Below, piece by piece: positions 1 to 5,640 of a stretch of DNA of 5,640 nt (position 1 is the first letter of the stretch; every line of letters starts with the position of its first letter). This stretch comes from Bacteroidales bacterium (GTDB lineage Bacteria > Bacteroidota > Bacteroidia > Bacteroidales > UBA3663). The translations under genes and the position numbers were made by a program. The stretch is taken from assembly GCA_016293065.1 (NCBI GenBank), contig JAEDEY010000111.1:1-5640 (forward strand), read 5' to 3'. Below the pieces are notes generated by a model. That model made no database searches. It had not been told where the DNA came from and saw only the letters and a list, made by a program, of their open reading frames with translations.

Positions 1-17
1 CCAAATATTTTTGTGAC

Positions 18-31
18 TTTTTTCGAAAAAA
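18..31. repeat. 14-bp perfect palindrome (T6-CG-A6)
   Basis: TTTTTTCGAAAAAA is a perfect palindrome of six T, CG, then six A. The flanking bases (C17 and C32) break the symmetry, so it is exactly 14 bp. It could be a protein-binding site or simply a product of local A/T tracts. It has no loop, so it would not make a good RNA hairpin. Function unknown. Confidence 0.5.
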
Positions 32-109
32 CATTAAAATAGCTGAAAAACGGCCGAAATAGAAGACTTTTTGATATTTATACATGACAAGGCAATCGGT
101 TGCAAGAGC

Positions 110-146
110 CTTTTCTGTCGAAAACAATAGCATTTTGCCAGAAAAG
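110..146. repeat. 8-bp inverted repeat, possible weak hairpin
   Basis: CTTTTCTG at 110-117 is exactly complementary to CAGAAAAG at 139-146, with a 21-nt spacer. The next outward bases do not pair directly. The stem is A/T-rich with a long loop and no following U-tract of the classical kind, although an A-rich run follows at about 148-157. It could be a weak transcription terminator of an upstream gene or an operator. Chance occurrence in such biased DNA is also plausible. Confidence 0.35.
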
Positions 147-240
147 CAATAAAAAACACATTTTACATCAAAAAACGACCAAACTCTTATATATATTAAT
201 AATGTGTATATCAAAAATGCACTTTTTCTTTCCTTTTCAC

Positions 241-270
241 TCTGTGTTTGCGAAAAATAAACTATCTTTG
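241..270 (+). promoter_or_regulatory. Probable Bacteroidetes-type promoter of the men operon
   Basis: TATCTTTG at 263-270 is a full match to the -7 element TAnnTTTG used by the primary sigma factor of Bacteroidetes. The -33 element (consensus TTTG, about 20 bp upstream) is weak: TCTG at 241-244 is the nearest candidate with an 18-bp gap, while the exact TTTG at 247-250 is too close (12-bp gap). Transcription would begin around 275-277, giving a leader of roughly 30 nt before the GTG at 306. The placement just ahead of a six-gene co-directional block supports the call. Confidence 0.55.
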
Positions 271-305
271 TGGCATAAAAATAAACAGATAATTAATAAT
301 AAGCA

Positions 306-719
306 GTGAATATAGATCATATAAAAGATAATCTTGCGAAAATAGATAATCTTGCAAACCACATCGGCATCGAACTGGTCTCGACTCCCGATCCCAATTC
401 GTGTGTAGCCAAGATGAAAGTCGATAATCGCAACCGTCAACCTTTTGGCTATCTAAGCGGAGGGGCTACACTTGCTATGGCAGAAACATTAGCAGGAGCA
501 GGTTCATACTGTATCTGTCCTGAGGCTTTGGCTTGTGTCGGCCAGAACGTACACGGCAACCACATCCACCCAGCAAAAGAAGGAGAGACTGTCACTGCCA
601 CTGCACATATTATCCACAAGGGCAAAAGCTCGCACATCTGGCAAGTCGATGTCAGGAACGATGATGGACAACTCATCAGCTCAATCTCCGTAACCAACTA
701 TATTTTCTATCGCCAATAA
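306..719 (+). CDS. menI: Hotdog-fold thioesterase, probable DHNA-CoA thioesterase (MenI-like)
   Basis: A 137-residue single hotdog-domain protein of the PaaI/YdiI class. Its likely job is to hydrolyse 1,4-dihydroxy-2-naphthoyl-CoA to DHNA in the cytosol, the last step before MenA prenylates the ring. The motif QPFGYLSGGATLAMAE (45-60) lines up without gaps with the E. coli YdiI region QPFGLLHGGASVVLAE, so E60 matches the catalytic Glu63 and Q45 matches Gln48. His54 of YdiI is replaced by S51. The later NHIHPAKEG (85-93) is also typical of the family. The start is GTG at 306: an in-frame TAA lies at 300 and the next ATG (414) would remove the N-terminal helix. No Shine-Dalgarno sequence is seen; the leader is A-rich. 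It leads the operon, one base before menF. The family is certain; the substrate is inferred mainly from context. Confidence 0.88.
   Translation: MNIDHIKDNLAKIDNLANHIGIELVSTPDPNSCVAKMKVDNRNRQPFGYLSGGATLAMAETLAGAGSYCICPEALACVGQNVHGNHIHPAKEGETVTATAHIIHKGKSSHIWQVDVRNDDGQLISSISVTNYIFYRQ
326..355 (+). repeat. 12-bp direct repeat at the start of the thioesterase gene
   Basis: AGATAATCTTGC occurs exactly at 326-337 and again at 344-355, an 18-nt period that keeps frame. It encodes Asp-Asn-Leu-Ala twice (residues 8-11 and 14-17) in the N-terminal helix. It looks like a small in-frame duplication. It lies within 50 nt of the start codon, so it also sits in the region where mRNA structure affects initiation. 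Confidence 0.7.
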
Positions 720-720
720 G

Positions 721-1719
721 ATGCTTATCGCCAATTACAGATTGCCATATTCCGACTCTTTCATTGAAGTTCGCCAATCCGGTGAGCCGATTTTACTTTA
801 CTCAATTGAAGAGTTACGAGGAATTGAGGGTTTTGTAATTGCACCGTTTGACATTGCTCCTCTGACACCTCTGGTTGTCATCCCTGCCAAAGGGGCAACA
901 ATCACCGAAAAAAGCTGTTCACAAAAAACTTGTTCGGTCGATTGCTCTGCAAAAGAAATAATGCCAATATCTGCATCTTACAAGGAAGACTTCAACAGGT
1001 TTCACGATGCAATCACTTCTGGACATTTCGCCAAGTTAGTCTTAGCGCGGATAAGCCGACAGGAACATCCACGACAGAACCCTGAAAGCCTGTTTTTCTA
1101 CTTCTGCCAAAAATATCCGCGAGCCATGGTCATGCTGTTTGATACGCCACAGACTGGCACATGGATAATGGCGACACCAGAGATTCTTCTCGAACAACAA
1201 AAGTCTCTGTTGCGAACAATGGCTCTTGCTGGCACCATGCCTTTCAGCGAAGGCTTTCCAGAATGGAGCGAAAAGAACAAGCATGAGCAGAACATCGTGG
1301 AGCGATATATCGAGAACATCATATCTCCGTTCTGTGACCAAATCATCAAAGACGGACCTCAGACGGTAAGGGCAGGTAACTTGATGCATCTGCGCACCGA
1401 CTTCCGTTTTCATCTTAAGAGCAAAGTCTCGACTGCCGAACTTTTAGCAAAGCTGCACCCTACCCCCGCCGTATGCGGATTGCCAAAGGACGAGGCGAAA
1501 GAATTCATAATAAAAAACGAATCCATCGACCGAAAATACTACAGCGGTTTTGCTGGTCCACTTAACCTCAATGGCGAGACACATCTCTATGTTTCTCTTC
1601 GTTGCATGAATATCGTTGACAATCAATATATCGTCTATGCTGGCGGTGGTATCATGAACGAGAGCGTAGTAGAAGAAGAATGGAAAGAAACAGAATTAAA
1701 AATCATCAATCGTGTATAG
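721..1719 (+). CDS. menF: Isochorismate synthase (MenF/EntC family)
   Basis: This enzyme converts chorismate to isochorismate, the entry step of the menaquinone branch, using Mg2+ in the cytosol. The C-terminal chorismate-binding domain spans about residues 85-328. K105 in KLVLAR is the expected general base and E154 in ATPEILL the general acid. E189 in the KHEQ motif, and E320 and E323 in EEWKE, match the Mg2+ ligands of EntC. ALAGT (168-172), LHPTPAVCGLP (245-255) and YSGFAGPL (274-281) are further family motifs. At 332 residues it is about 100 shorter than E. coli MenF; the N-terminal domain is reduced. A cluster of three cysteines (C66, C71, C75) sits in the linker before the catalytic domain. 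It starts one base after the thioesterase stop and its end overlaps menD by 8 nt. The men context argues for menaquinone rather than siderophore or salicylate synthesis. Confidence 0.95.
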   Translation: MLIANYRLPYSDSFIEVRQSGEPILLYSIEELRGIEGFVIAPFDIAPLTPLVVIPAKGATITEKSCSQKTCSVDCSAKEIMPISASYKEDFNRFHDAITSGHFAKLVLARISRQEHPRQNPESLFFYFCQKYPRAMVMLFDTPQTGTWIMATPEILLEQQKSLLRTMALAGTMPFSEGFPEWSEKNKHEQNIVERYIENIISPFCDQIIKDGPQTVRAGNLMHLRTDFRFHLKSKVSTAELLAKLHPTPAVCGLPKDEAKEFIIKNESIDRKYYSGFAGPLNLNGETHLYVSLRCMNIVDNQYIVYAGGGIMNESVVEEEWKETELKIINRV

Positions 1720-3385
1720 CGACAAAGAAAACGTTAATATCCTTACAGCTCTGTTGGTGCAACATGGAGTGAGGCATATCGTGGTCTGCCCAGGCAGTCG
1801 CAACTCCGCTCTGTCGCACAACTTCAACGAGCATCCCGACATCATCTGTCATCCATCGACCGATGAGCGTTCTGCTGGTTTCTTAGCTTTGGGCATCGCC
1901 CTGCAAACCAAAGATCAGCCTGTTGCTGTCTGTGTCACAAGCGGTTCGGCATTGCTCAACGTCCTTCCAGCGGTGGCCGAAGCCGATTATCAGCGATGTG
2001 GCATTGTCGTCATCTCGGCCGATCGTCCGTCGCAATGGATCGATCAGCTTGACGGACAAACCCTGCCCCAGACGGGAGTCTTGAATACTTTCGTGGCAAA
2101 GGCAGTCAATCTGCCAGAACCTCACAATGACGAAGAACGCTGGTATTGCAACCGTCTTATCAACGAAGCTTTCATCGCACTTAAACGAACCAACCGCCCT
2201 GTCCACATCAACATTCCTATCTCCGAACCGTTTTTCTCGTTTACGACCAACGAGCTGACCGAGCAACGCAAAGTCGAATATTACGATTGGAATGACACTT
2301 CGTCAAAAGATCGTGTGATTAGTCAGATAAGCAATGGGAAAAGACCAATGATGGTTTTTGGACAACTATCCAAAGGTATAATTGACAATGAATTAGCAAA
2401 GATCGAACAAAAGCTTATCTGTCTTCACGAACCTCTGTCGGCCGCTGGATTGCCAAACAGTATGACAGATCAGATGCTCTCTGTGCTGGAGGACGATTGT
2501 ACAGATTACATTCCAGACCTTGTAATCTATTTCGGCAGACATACAGTAAGCAAACGGCTCCGACATTTCCTTCGCAAACTGCCTATCGACACCACAATCA
2601 TCATGGTCGATGATGATGGCGAACTGCACGATGTTTCTATGAACGCCACCATGCTGGCTCACGGTAATACAGCAACGGTTTTATCCGACATCATTGGCTA
2701 TTATAGCAACCACAAGGTTTTGACCGACAGCCAATACCTCAACTCATGGCAGCAACTCAAGGAAAGAGTAAGCGAAAGGCATAGTCAATATACCCCCGCC
2801 TATTCGTCGATGAAGGCTGTCAATCTGTTCGAAGAGCTATATGGAAACGAAATCGTCCATTATGCCAACAGCATGTCGGTGAGGCTTGGTGCAATATATA
2901 CCACGAGCCAATACCGTTACTGCAACCGAGGTGTCAACGGCATTGAAGGCTCGCTCAGCACGGCAGCTGGTATGTCGTTGGCTCTGCACAACGAGTGCAA
3001 TCCAAAGAAAGTCTTCTGCGTCATTGGTGACTTGAGTTTTTTCTATGACGAAAATGCTCTTTGGCAACAGCAGCTGACTGGCAATTTGAGGATCCTGCTC
3101 CTCAACAATTACGAAGGCGGCATCTTCCGAAACCTGAAAGGTCTTGAACAATCGCCAGCTCGCAACACACTGGTAGCAGGAAGTCACAGGGTCTCTGCCG
3201 AGGGCATCTGTCAGCAGTTTGGACTTACATATCGCCGAGTCACAACCGATCAGGAACTGCAAGAAGGCATGGAGTGGCTTGGCAATGTAGAAAGCAAGAG
3301 GCCTGTGGTTCTGGAAGTTATCACCGATGCTCAAGAAGATGAAACCATCTTCAAAAACTATTTTATAAATCTGAAATACAAATAG
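1712..3385 (+). CDS. menD: 2-succinyl-5-enolpyruvyl-6-hydroxy-3-cyclohexene-1-carboxylate synthase
   Basis: A thiamine-diphosphate enzyme that decarboxylates 2-oxoglutarate and adds the succinic semialdehyde unit to isochorismate, giving SEPHCHC. At 557 residues it is full length for MenD. CPGSRNSAL (26-34) is the N-terminal substrate loop, with R30 matching Arg33 of E. coli. E52 in TDERSAGF is the glutamate that activates the ThDP aminopyrimidine. NSMSVR (386-391) and NRGVNGIEGSLSTAAG (405-420) carry the isochorismate-binding arginines. GDLSFFYDEN (439-448) is the ThDP/Mg2+ motif. The order PYR domain, central domain, PP domain is normal. The start is GTG at 1712, overlapping the menF stop by 8 nt. 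An in-frame TAA lies at 1697 and the next Met is at residue 213, so no ATG is possible. Translation is probably coupled to menF. No internal stop or frameshift is seen. Confidence 0.97.
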   Translation: MYSDKENVNILTALLVQHGVRHIVVCPGSRNSALSHNFNEHPDIICHPSTDERSAGFLALGIALQTKDQPVAVCVTSGSALLNVLPAVAEADYQRCGIVVISADRPSQWIDQLDGQTLPQTGVLNTFVAKAVNLPEPHNDEERWYCNRLINEAFIALKRTNRPVHINIPISEPFFSFTTNELTEQRKVEYYDWNDTSSKDRVISQISNGKRPMMVFGQLSKGIIDNELAKIEQKLICLHEPLSAAGLPNSMTDQMLSVLEDDCTDYIPDLVIYFGRHTVSKRLRHFLRKLPIDTTIIMVDDDGELHDVSMNATMLAHGNTATVLSDIIGYYSNHKVLTDSQYLNSWQQLKERVSERHSQYTPAYSSMKAVNLFEELYGNEIVHYANSMSVRLGAIYTTSQYRYCNRGVNGIEGSLSTAAGMSLALHNECNPKKVFCVIGDLSFFYDENALWQQQLTGNLRILLLNNYEGGIFRNLKGLEQSPARNTLVAGSHRVSAEGICQQFGLTYRRVTTDQELQEGMEWLGNVESKRPVVLEVITDAQEDETIFKNYFINLKYK

Positions 3386-3387
3386 AT

Positions 3388-4242
3388 ATGAACTGGACAA
3401 AGATAAAAGACTTCAAGGAAATCATACTTGAAGAATGTGAAGGAATCGCAAAGATTACCATCAACCGACCTCGATATCGCAATGCCTTTACTCCTCTCAC
3501 AACCTGGGAGCTGTCGCAGGCTTTCTCTATCGTTCGCGAAAAGCAATCAATCAGCGTTGTATTGCTCACAGGAGCCGAGACTCCTCGCAAGGAAGGACAG
3601 ACCGACGAAGAATGGCTTCGCACACAGGCATTCTGTGCAGGAGGCGATATGAACGTCAAAGGTCGCGGAGGCTATATCGACGAGGAGGGAGTGCCTCGTC
3701 TGTCGGTTCTCGACGTACAGATGCAGATACGTCGTCTGCCAAAACCAGTTGTGGCAATGGTCAATGGATTTGCTATCGGAGGCGGACATGTGCTTCATCT
3801 TGTCTGTGACCTCACTATTGCATCCGACAATGCCCGTTTCGGACAGACGGGTCCGAAGGTAGGATCGTTTGACGCAGGTTTCGGTGCTTCATATATGGCT
3901 CGCATCGTGGGACAGAAGAAAGCACGCGAGATCTGGTTCCTTTGCCGTCAATATACTGCAGCCGAAGCAGAACGCATGGGTATGGTCAATCGTGTCGTGC
4001 CATTGTCTCAACTCGAAGATGAATGTGTGTCATGGGCAAAAGAGATGATGCGTCTGTCGCCTCTTGCCCTCCGCATGATCAAGGCCGGACTGAATGCCGA
4101 ACTTGATGGACAAGCTGGTATCCAGGAACTTGCGGGCGATGCTACTGCTCTATATTATATGCTCGACGAAGCACAGGAAGGCGGAAAGGCTTTCCTCGAA
4201 AAGCGCACTCCTGATTGGTCAAAATTCCCAAAACTCCCATAA
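3388..4242 (+). CDS. menB: 1,4-dihydroxy-2-naphthoyl-CoA synthase (type I, bicarbonate-dependent)
   Basis: A crotonase-fold enzyme that closes the second ring by intramolecular Claisen condensation of o-succinylbenzoyl-CoA. At 284 residues it is the usual length. AFCAGGD (81-87) and the oxyanion-hole region NGFAIGGGH (126-134) mark the crotonase core. QTGPKVGSFDAG (153-164) matches the E. coli signature. G155 corresponds to Gly156 of E. coli MenB, where type II enzymes have Asp, so this is a type I enzyme that should use bound bicarbonate as the catalytic base. Y96, S160, D162 and W183 are in the expected active-site positions. Residues 64-80 form an insert of a dozen or so residues compared with E. 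coli, and the segment after GGD reads MNVKG rather than QKVRG. It starts at ATG two bases after the menD stop and ends directly against the menC ATG. Confidence 0.97.
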   Translation: MNWTKIKDFKEIILEECEGIAKITINRPRYRNAFTPLTTWELSQAFSIVREKQSISVVLLTGAETPRKEGQTDEEWLRTQAFCAGGDMNVKGRGGYIDEEGVPRLSVLDVQMQIRRLPKPVVAMVNGFAIGGGHVLHLVCDLTIASDNARFGQTGPKVGSFDAGFGASYMARIVGQKKAREIWFLCRQYTAAEAERMGMVNRVVPLSQLEDECVSWAKEMMRLSPLALRMIKAGLNAELDGQAGIQELAGDATALYYMLDEAQEGGKAFLEKRTPDWSKFPKLP

Positions 4243-5268
4243 ATGGCTATCAAGATCAACATCATCGATAAGACACTGCATTTCAAGAAACCGGCTCGCA
4301 CCTCACGCGGTTCATACAATGAGCATCGAATGCTCCTGCTCACGATGACCGACGACGACGGACGATTCGGCTTGGGAGAGTGTGCGCCCCTGCCCGACCT
4401 TTCGTGTGACGCACATGCCTATGACAAGATAGGAGAAGTGGCACGTCTCATCGAAAAAGCAGTCGGCAGCGACAATTATGTCGATGTGCTGCGTCCCTAT
4501 CCTGCCCTACTTTTCGCTCTCGAATCGGCAATGTACGACATCAGCCATTCGCCTACTCTCTATGACACGCCTTTTGCCCGAGGCGAAGCTGGCATTCCTA
4601 CCAACGGACTCGTCTGGATGTCGTCATACGATGAGATGCTGACTCAGGTCAAGGAAAAGTTGAAGGCTGGCTTCCGCTGCATAAAGCTCAAGATAGGTGC
4701 AATAGAGTGGGAAGAAGAGATACGCCTCATCAGTCATATACGTTCGCGTTTCGGCAAGGACAAGCTCGAACTGCGCGTCGATGCCAATGGTGCATTCTCA
4801 ACCGATGATGCTTTGCAGAAGCTCGAAGAATTAGCTAAATATGATATCCATAGCATCGAACAGCCAATCCGCCAAGGTCAATGGGAAGCCATGGCTCAGC
4901 TCTGCCAGACTTCTCCTCTGCCTATTGCGCTCGACGAAGAACTGATTGGCATCAATACTCTTGCCGAAAAGCAAAATCTACTCGAAACTATTAAGCCTCA
5001 ATACATTGTCATCAAGCCTACGCTTCACGGAGGCATGGCTGGTTCGCTCGAATGGGTCAACGAAGCCCAGAAACGAGTCATTGGCTCATGGATGACAAGT
5101 GCGCTCGAAAGTAATGTCGGCTTGAGAAATGTGGCTCTTCTCGCTGCTCGTGCCTATGGCTCTGACATCACTTTTGCACAAGGTCTCGGCACAGGTCTTC
5201 TCTTTACCGATAACCTTGAAATGGATATCGAACTGAGGGGCAACAGGCTTTGGATGAATCCGAAATAG
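4243..5268 (+). CDS. menC: o-Succinylbenzoate synthase (enolase superfamily)
   Basis: This enzyme dehydrates SHCHC to o-succinylbenzoate in the menaquinone pathway. It has 341 residues, with the N-terminal capping domain up to about residue 115 followed by the (beta/alpha) barrel. The KxK catalytic pair is K148 and K150 in IKLKIG. The Mg2+ ligands are D180 (RVDANG), E206 (SIEQPI) and D231 (ALDEEL). The opposing lysine is K258 in VIKPT. SRGSY (21-25) is the N-terminal loop that closes over the substrate, and TSALESNVG (285-293) is typical of the family. All key residues are present. The ATG follows the menB stop with no spacer, so its translation should depend on menB. Members of this family can also have N-acylamino-acid racemase activity, but the location between menB and menE settles the main role. 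Confidence 0.96.
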   Translation: MAIKINIIDKTLHFKKPARTSRGSYNEHRMLLLTMTDDDGRFGLGECAPLPDLSCDAHAYDKIGEVARLIEKAVGSDNYVDVLRPYPALLFALESAMYDISHSPTLYDTPFARGEAGIPTNGLVWMSSYDEMLTQVKEKLKAGFRCIKLKIGAIEWEEEIRLISHIRSRFGKDKLELRVDANGAFSTDDALQKLEELAKYDIHSIEQPIRQGQWEAMAQLCQTSPLPIALDEELIGINTLAEKQNLLETIKPQYIVIKPTLHGGMAGSLEWVNEAQKRVIGSWMTSALESNVGLRNVALLAARAYGSDITFAQGLGTGLLFTDNLEMDIELRGNRLWMNPK

Positions 5269-5275
5269 AGACGAT

Positions 5276-5640
5276 ATGACACTTGAGGACTTTCTATATG
5301 AGTGGAACAGCGACGGACAGTATATCTCCGTTCACACAAGCGGAAGCACAGGACAACCCAAGTCAATGCTTGTGGAGAAAAGCCGAATGCTTGCTTCTGC
5401 TCGCATCACCTGCGACTTTTTGGGTCTGAAACCTGACGACTCTGCCCTTTTGTGCATGTCGCTCGATTACATAGCAGGCAAGATGATGGTGGTGAGAAGC
5501 ATCGAACGCAGACTGAAGCTCATCTCTGTCACACCTTCCAACCATCCGCTTGCCTGCATCGACTCTCCCATCGACTTTGCAGCCATGGTTCCGTCTCAAG
5601 TCTTTGGCTCGCTGCAAGTTCCTGCCGAAAGGGAGAAGCT
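5276..5640 (+). CDS. menE: o-Succinylbenzoate-CoA ligase, N-terminally short form (3' end outside window)
   Basis: This is an adenylate-forming ligase (ANL superfamily) that activates o-succinylbenzoate with ATP and then makes its CoA thioester. The window shows 121 complete codons, open to the right edge. The ATP phosphate-binding loop TSGSTGQPK lies at residues 21-29, whereas in E. coli MenE it lies well over 100 residues in, so the usual N-terminal subdomain is missing. MSLDYIAGKMM (61-71) corresponds to the LPLFHVSG region and AMVPSQVF (103-110) to the SLVPTQLW region of E. coli MenE. The ATG at 5276 follows the menC stop by 7 nt. The preceding DNA is menC, so the protein cannot begin much earlier. 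Short MenE forms are, as far as I recall, normal in Bacteroidetes. The function is supported by motif and operon position; the C-terminal domain cannot be seen. Confidence 0.9.
   Translation, partial: MTLEDFLYEWNSDGQYISVHTSGSTGQPKSMLVEKSRMLASARITCDFLGLKPDDSALLCMSLDYIAGKMMVVRSIERRLKLISVTPSNHPLACIDSPIDFAAMVPSQVFGSLQVPAEREK

Larger units (their letters stand above)
1..305. other. AT-rich non-coding region upstream of the men operon
   Basis: This stretch is clearly richer in A and T than the genes that follow and carries no convincing gene. The one open frame on the + strand starts at TTG (100) and runs to 309. It is low-complexity in composition (Lys, Phe, Ile, His), spans the promoter and overlaps the first men gene, so I do not call it. 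Contents in order: a TATTTTTG string at 6-13, a 14-bp palindrome at 18-31, an inverted repeat at 110-146, an alternating A/T run at about 188-211, and a probable promoter at 241-270. It most likely holds the tail of an upstream transcription unit (not visible) and the operon's control region. Confidence 0.75.

Noticed and set aside
247..250. TTTG as a -33 element for the TATCTTTG promoter
   Set aside because: The gap to the -7 element is only 12 bp, too short for the usual spacing of about 20 bp.
100..309. 69-codon + strand open frame in the upstream region
   Set aside because: It starts at TTG, has low-complexity composition typical of AT-rich non-coding DNA, spans the predicted promoter and overlaps the first men gene.
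721..1719. Anthranilate or salicylate synthase instead of isochorismate synthase
   Set aside because: The KLVLAR lysine and EntC-type acidic residues match isochorismate synthases, and the gene sits directly in front of menD.
2837..3400. 187-codon - strand open frame opposite the end of menD
   Set aside because: It is antisense to the conserved ThDP-binding half of menD, has no recognisable domain, and is explained by codon bias of the real gene. The other antisense frames inside menF, menD, menB and menC are rejected for the same reason.
3388..4242. Generic enoyl-CoA hydratase
   Set aside because: The QTGPKVGSFDAG signature and the operon position between menD and menC identify MenB.
5363..5617. 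84-codon - strand open frame opposite menE
   Set aside because: It lies antisense to a frame with clear ANL ligase motifs and shows no domain of its own.

Overview
The window holds the front and middle of a menaquinone (vitamin K2) biosynthesis operon, all on the + strand. The order is hotdog thioesterase (menI-like), isochorismate synthase (menF), SEPHCHC synthase (menD), DHNA-CoA synthase (menB), o-succinylbenzoate synthase (menC) and o-succinylbenzoate-CoA ligase (menE), the last running off the right edge. Several things point to a Bacteroidetes genome, probably Bacteroidales and Prevotella- or Bacteroides-like: the protein style, the short MenF and MenE forms, the lack of strong Shine-Dalgarno sequences, and a TAnnTTTG-type -7 promoter element. 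The genus is an inference from memory, not a database match.

Layout: positions 1-305 are AT-rich and non-coding. They hold a 14-bp palindrome, an 8-bp inverted repeat and a likely promoter ending near 270. From 306 to the right edge the DNA is almost entirely coding. The gaps between successive genes are 1, -8 (overlap), 2, 0 and 7 nt, which indicates one transcript with translational coupling. Two of the six genes (menI-like and menD) have no usable ATG and must start at GTG.

Working together: MenF turns chorismate into isochorismate. MenD adds the succinyl-semialdehyde unit from 2-oxoglutarate. A MenH step, for which no gene is seen here, gives SHCHC. MenC dehydrates SHCHC to o-succinylbenzoate, MenE makes its CoA ester, MenB closes the ring to DHNA-CoA, and the thioesterase releases DHNA. 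Prenylation (MenA) and methylation (UbiE/MenG) are not encoded in this window. The product would be the quinone for anaerobic electron transport, such as fumarate respiration.

I see no mobile element, tRNA, rRNA, CRISPR array or regulator gene, and no sign of an undescribed system. The points worth a second look are family-level oddities: a His-to-Ser change in the thioesterase active-site motif, a MenE that starts directly at its phosphate-binding loop, the absence of menH, a cysteine cluster in MenF, and a 12-bp direct repeat just after the operon's first start codon.
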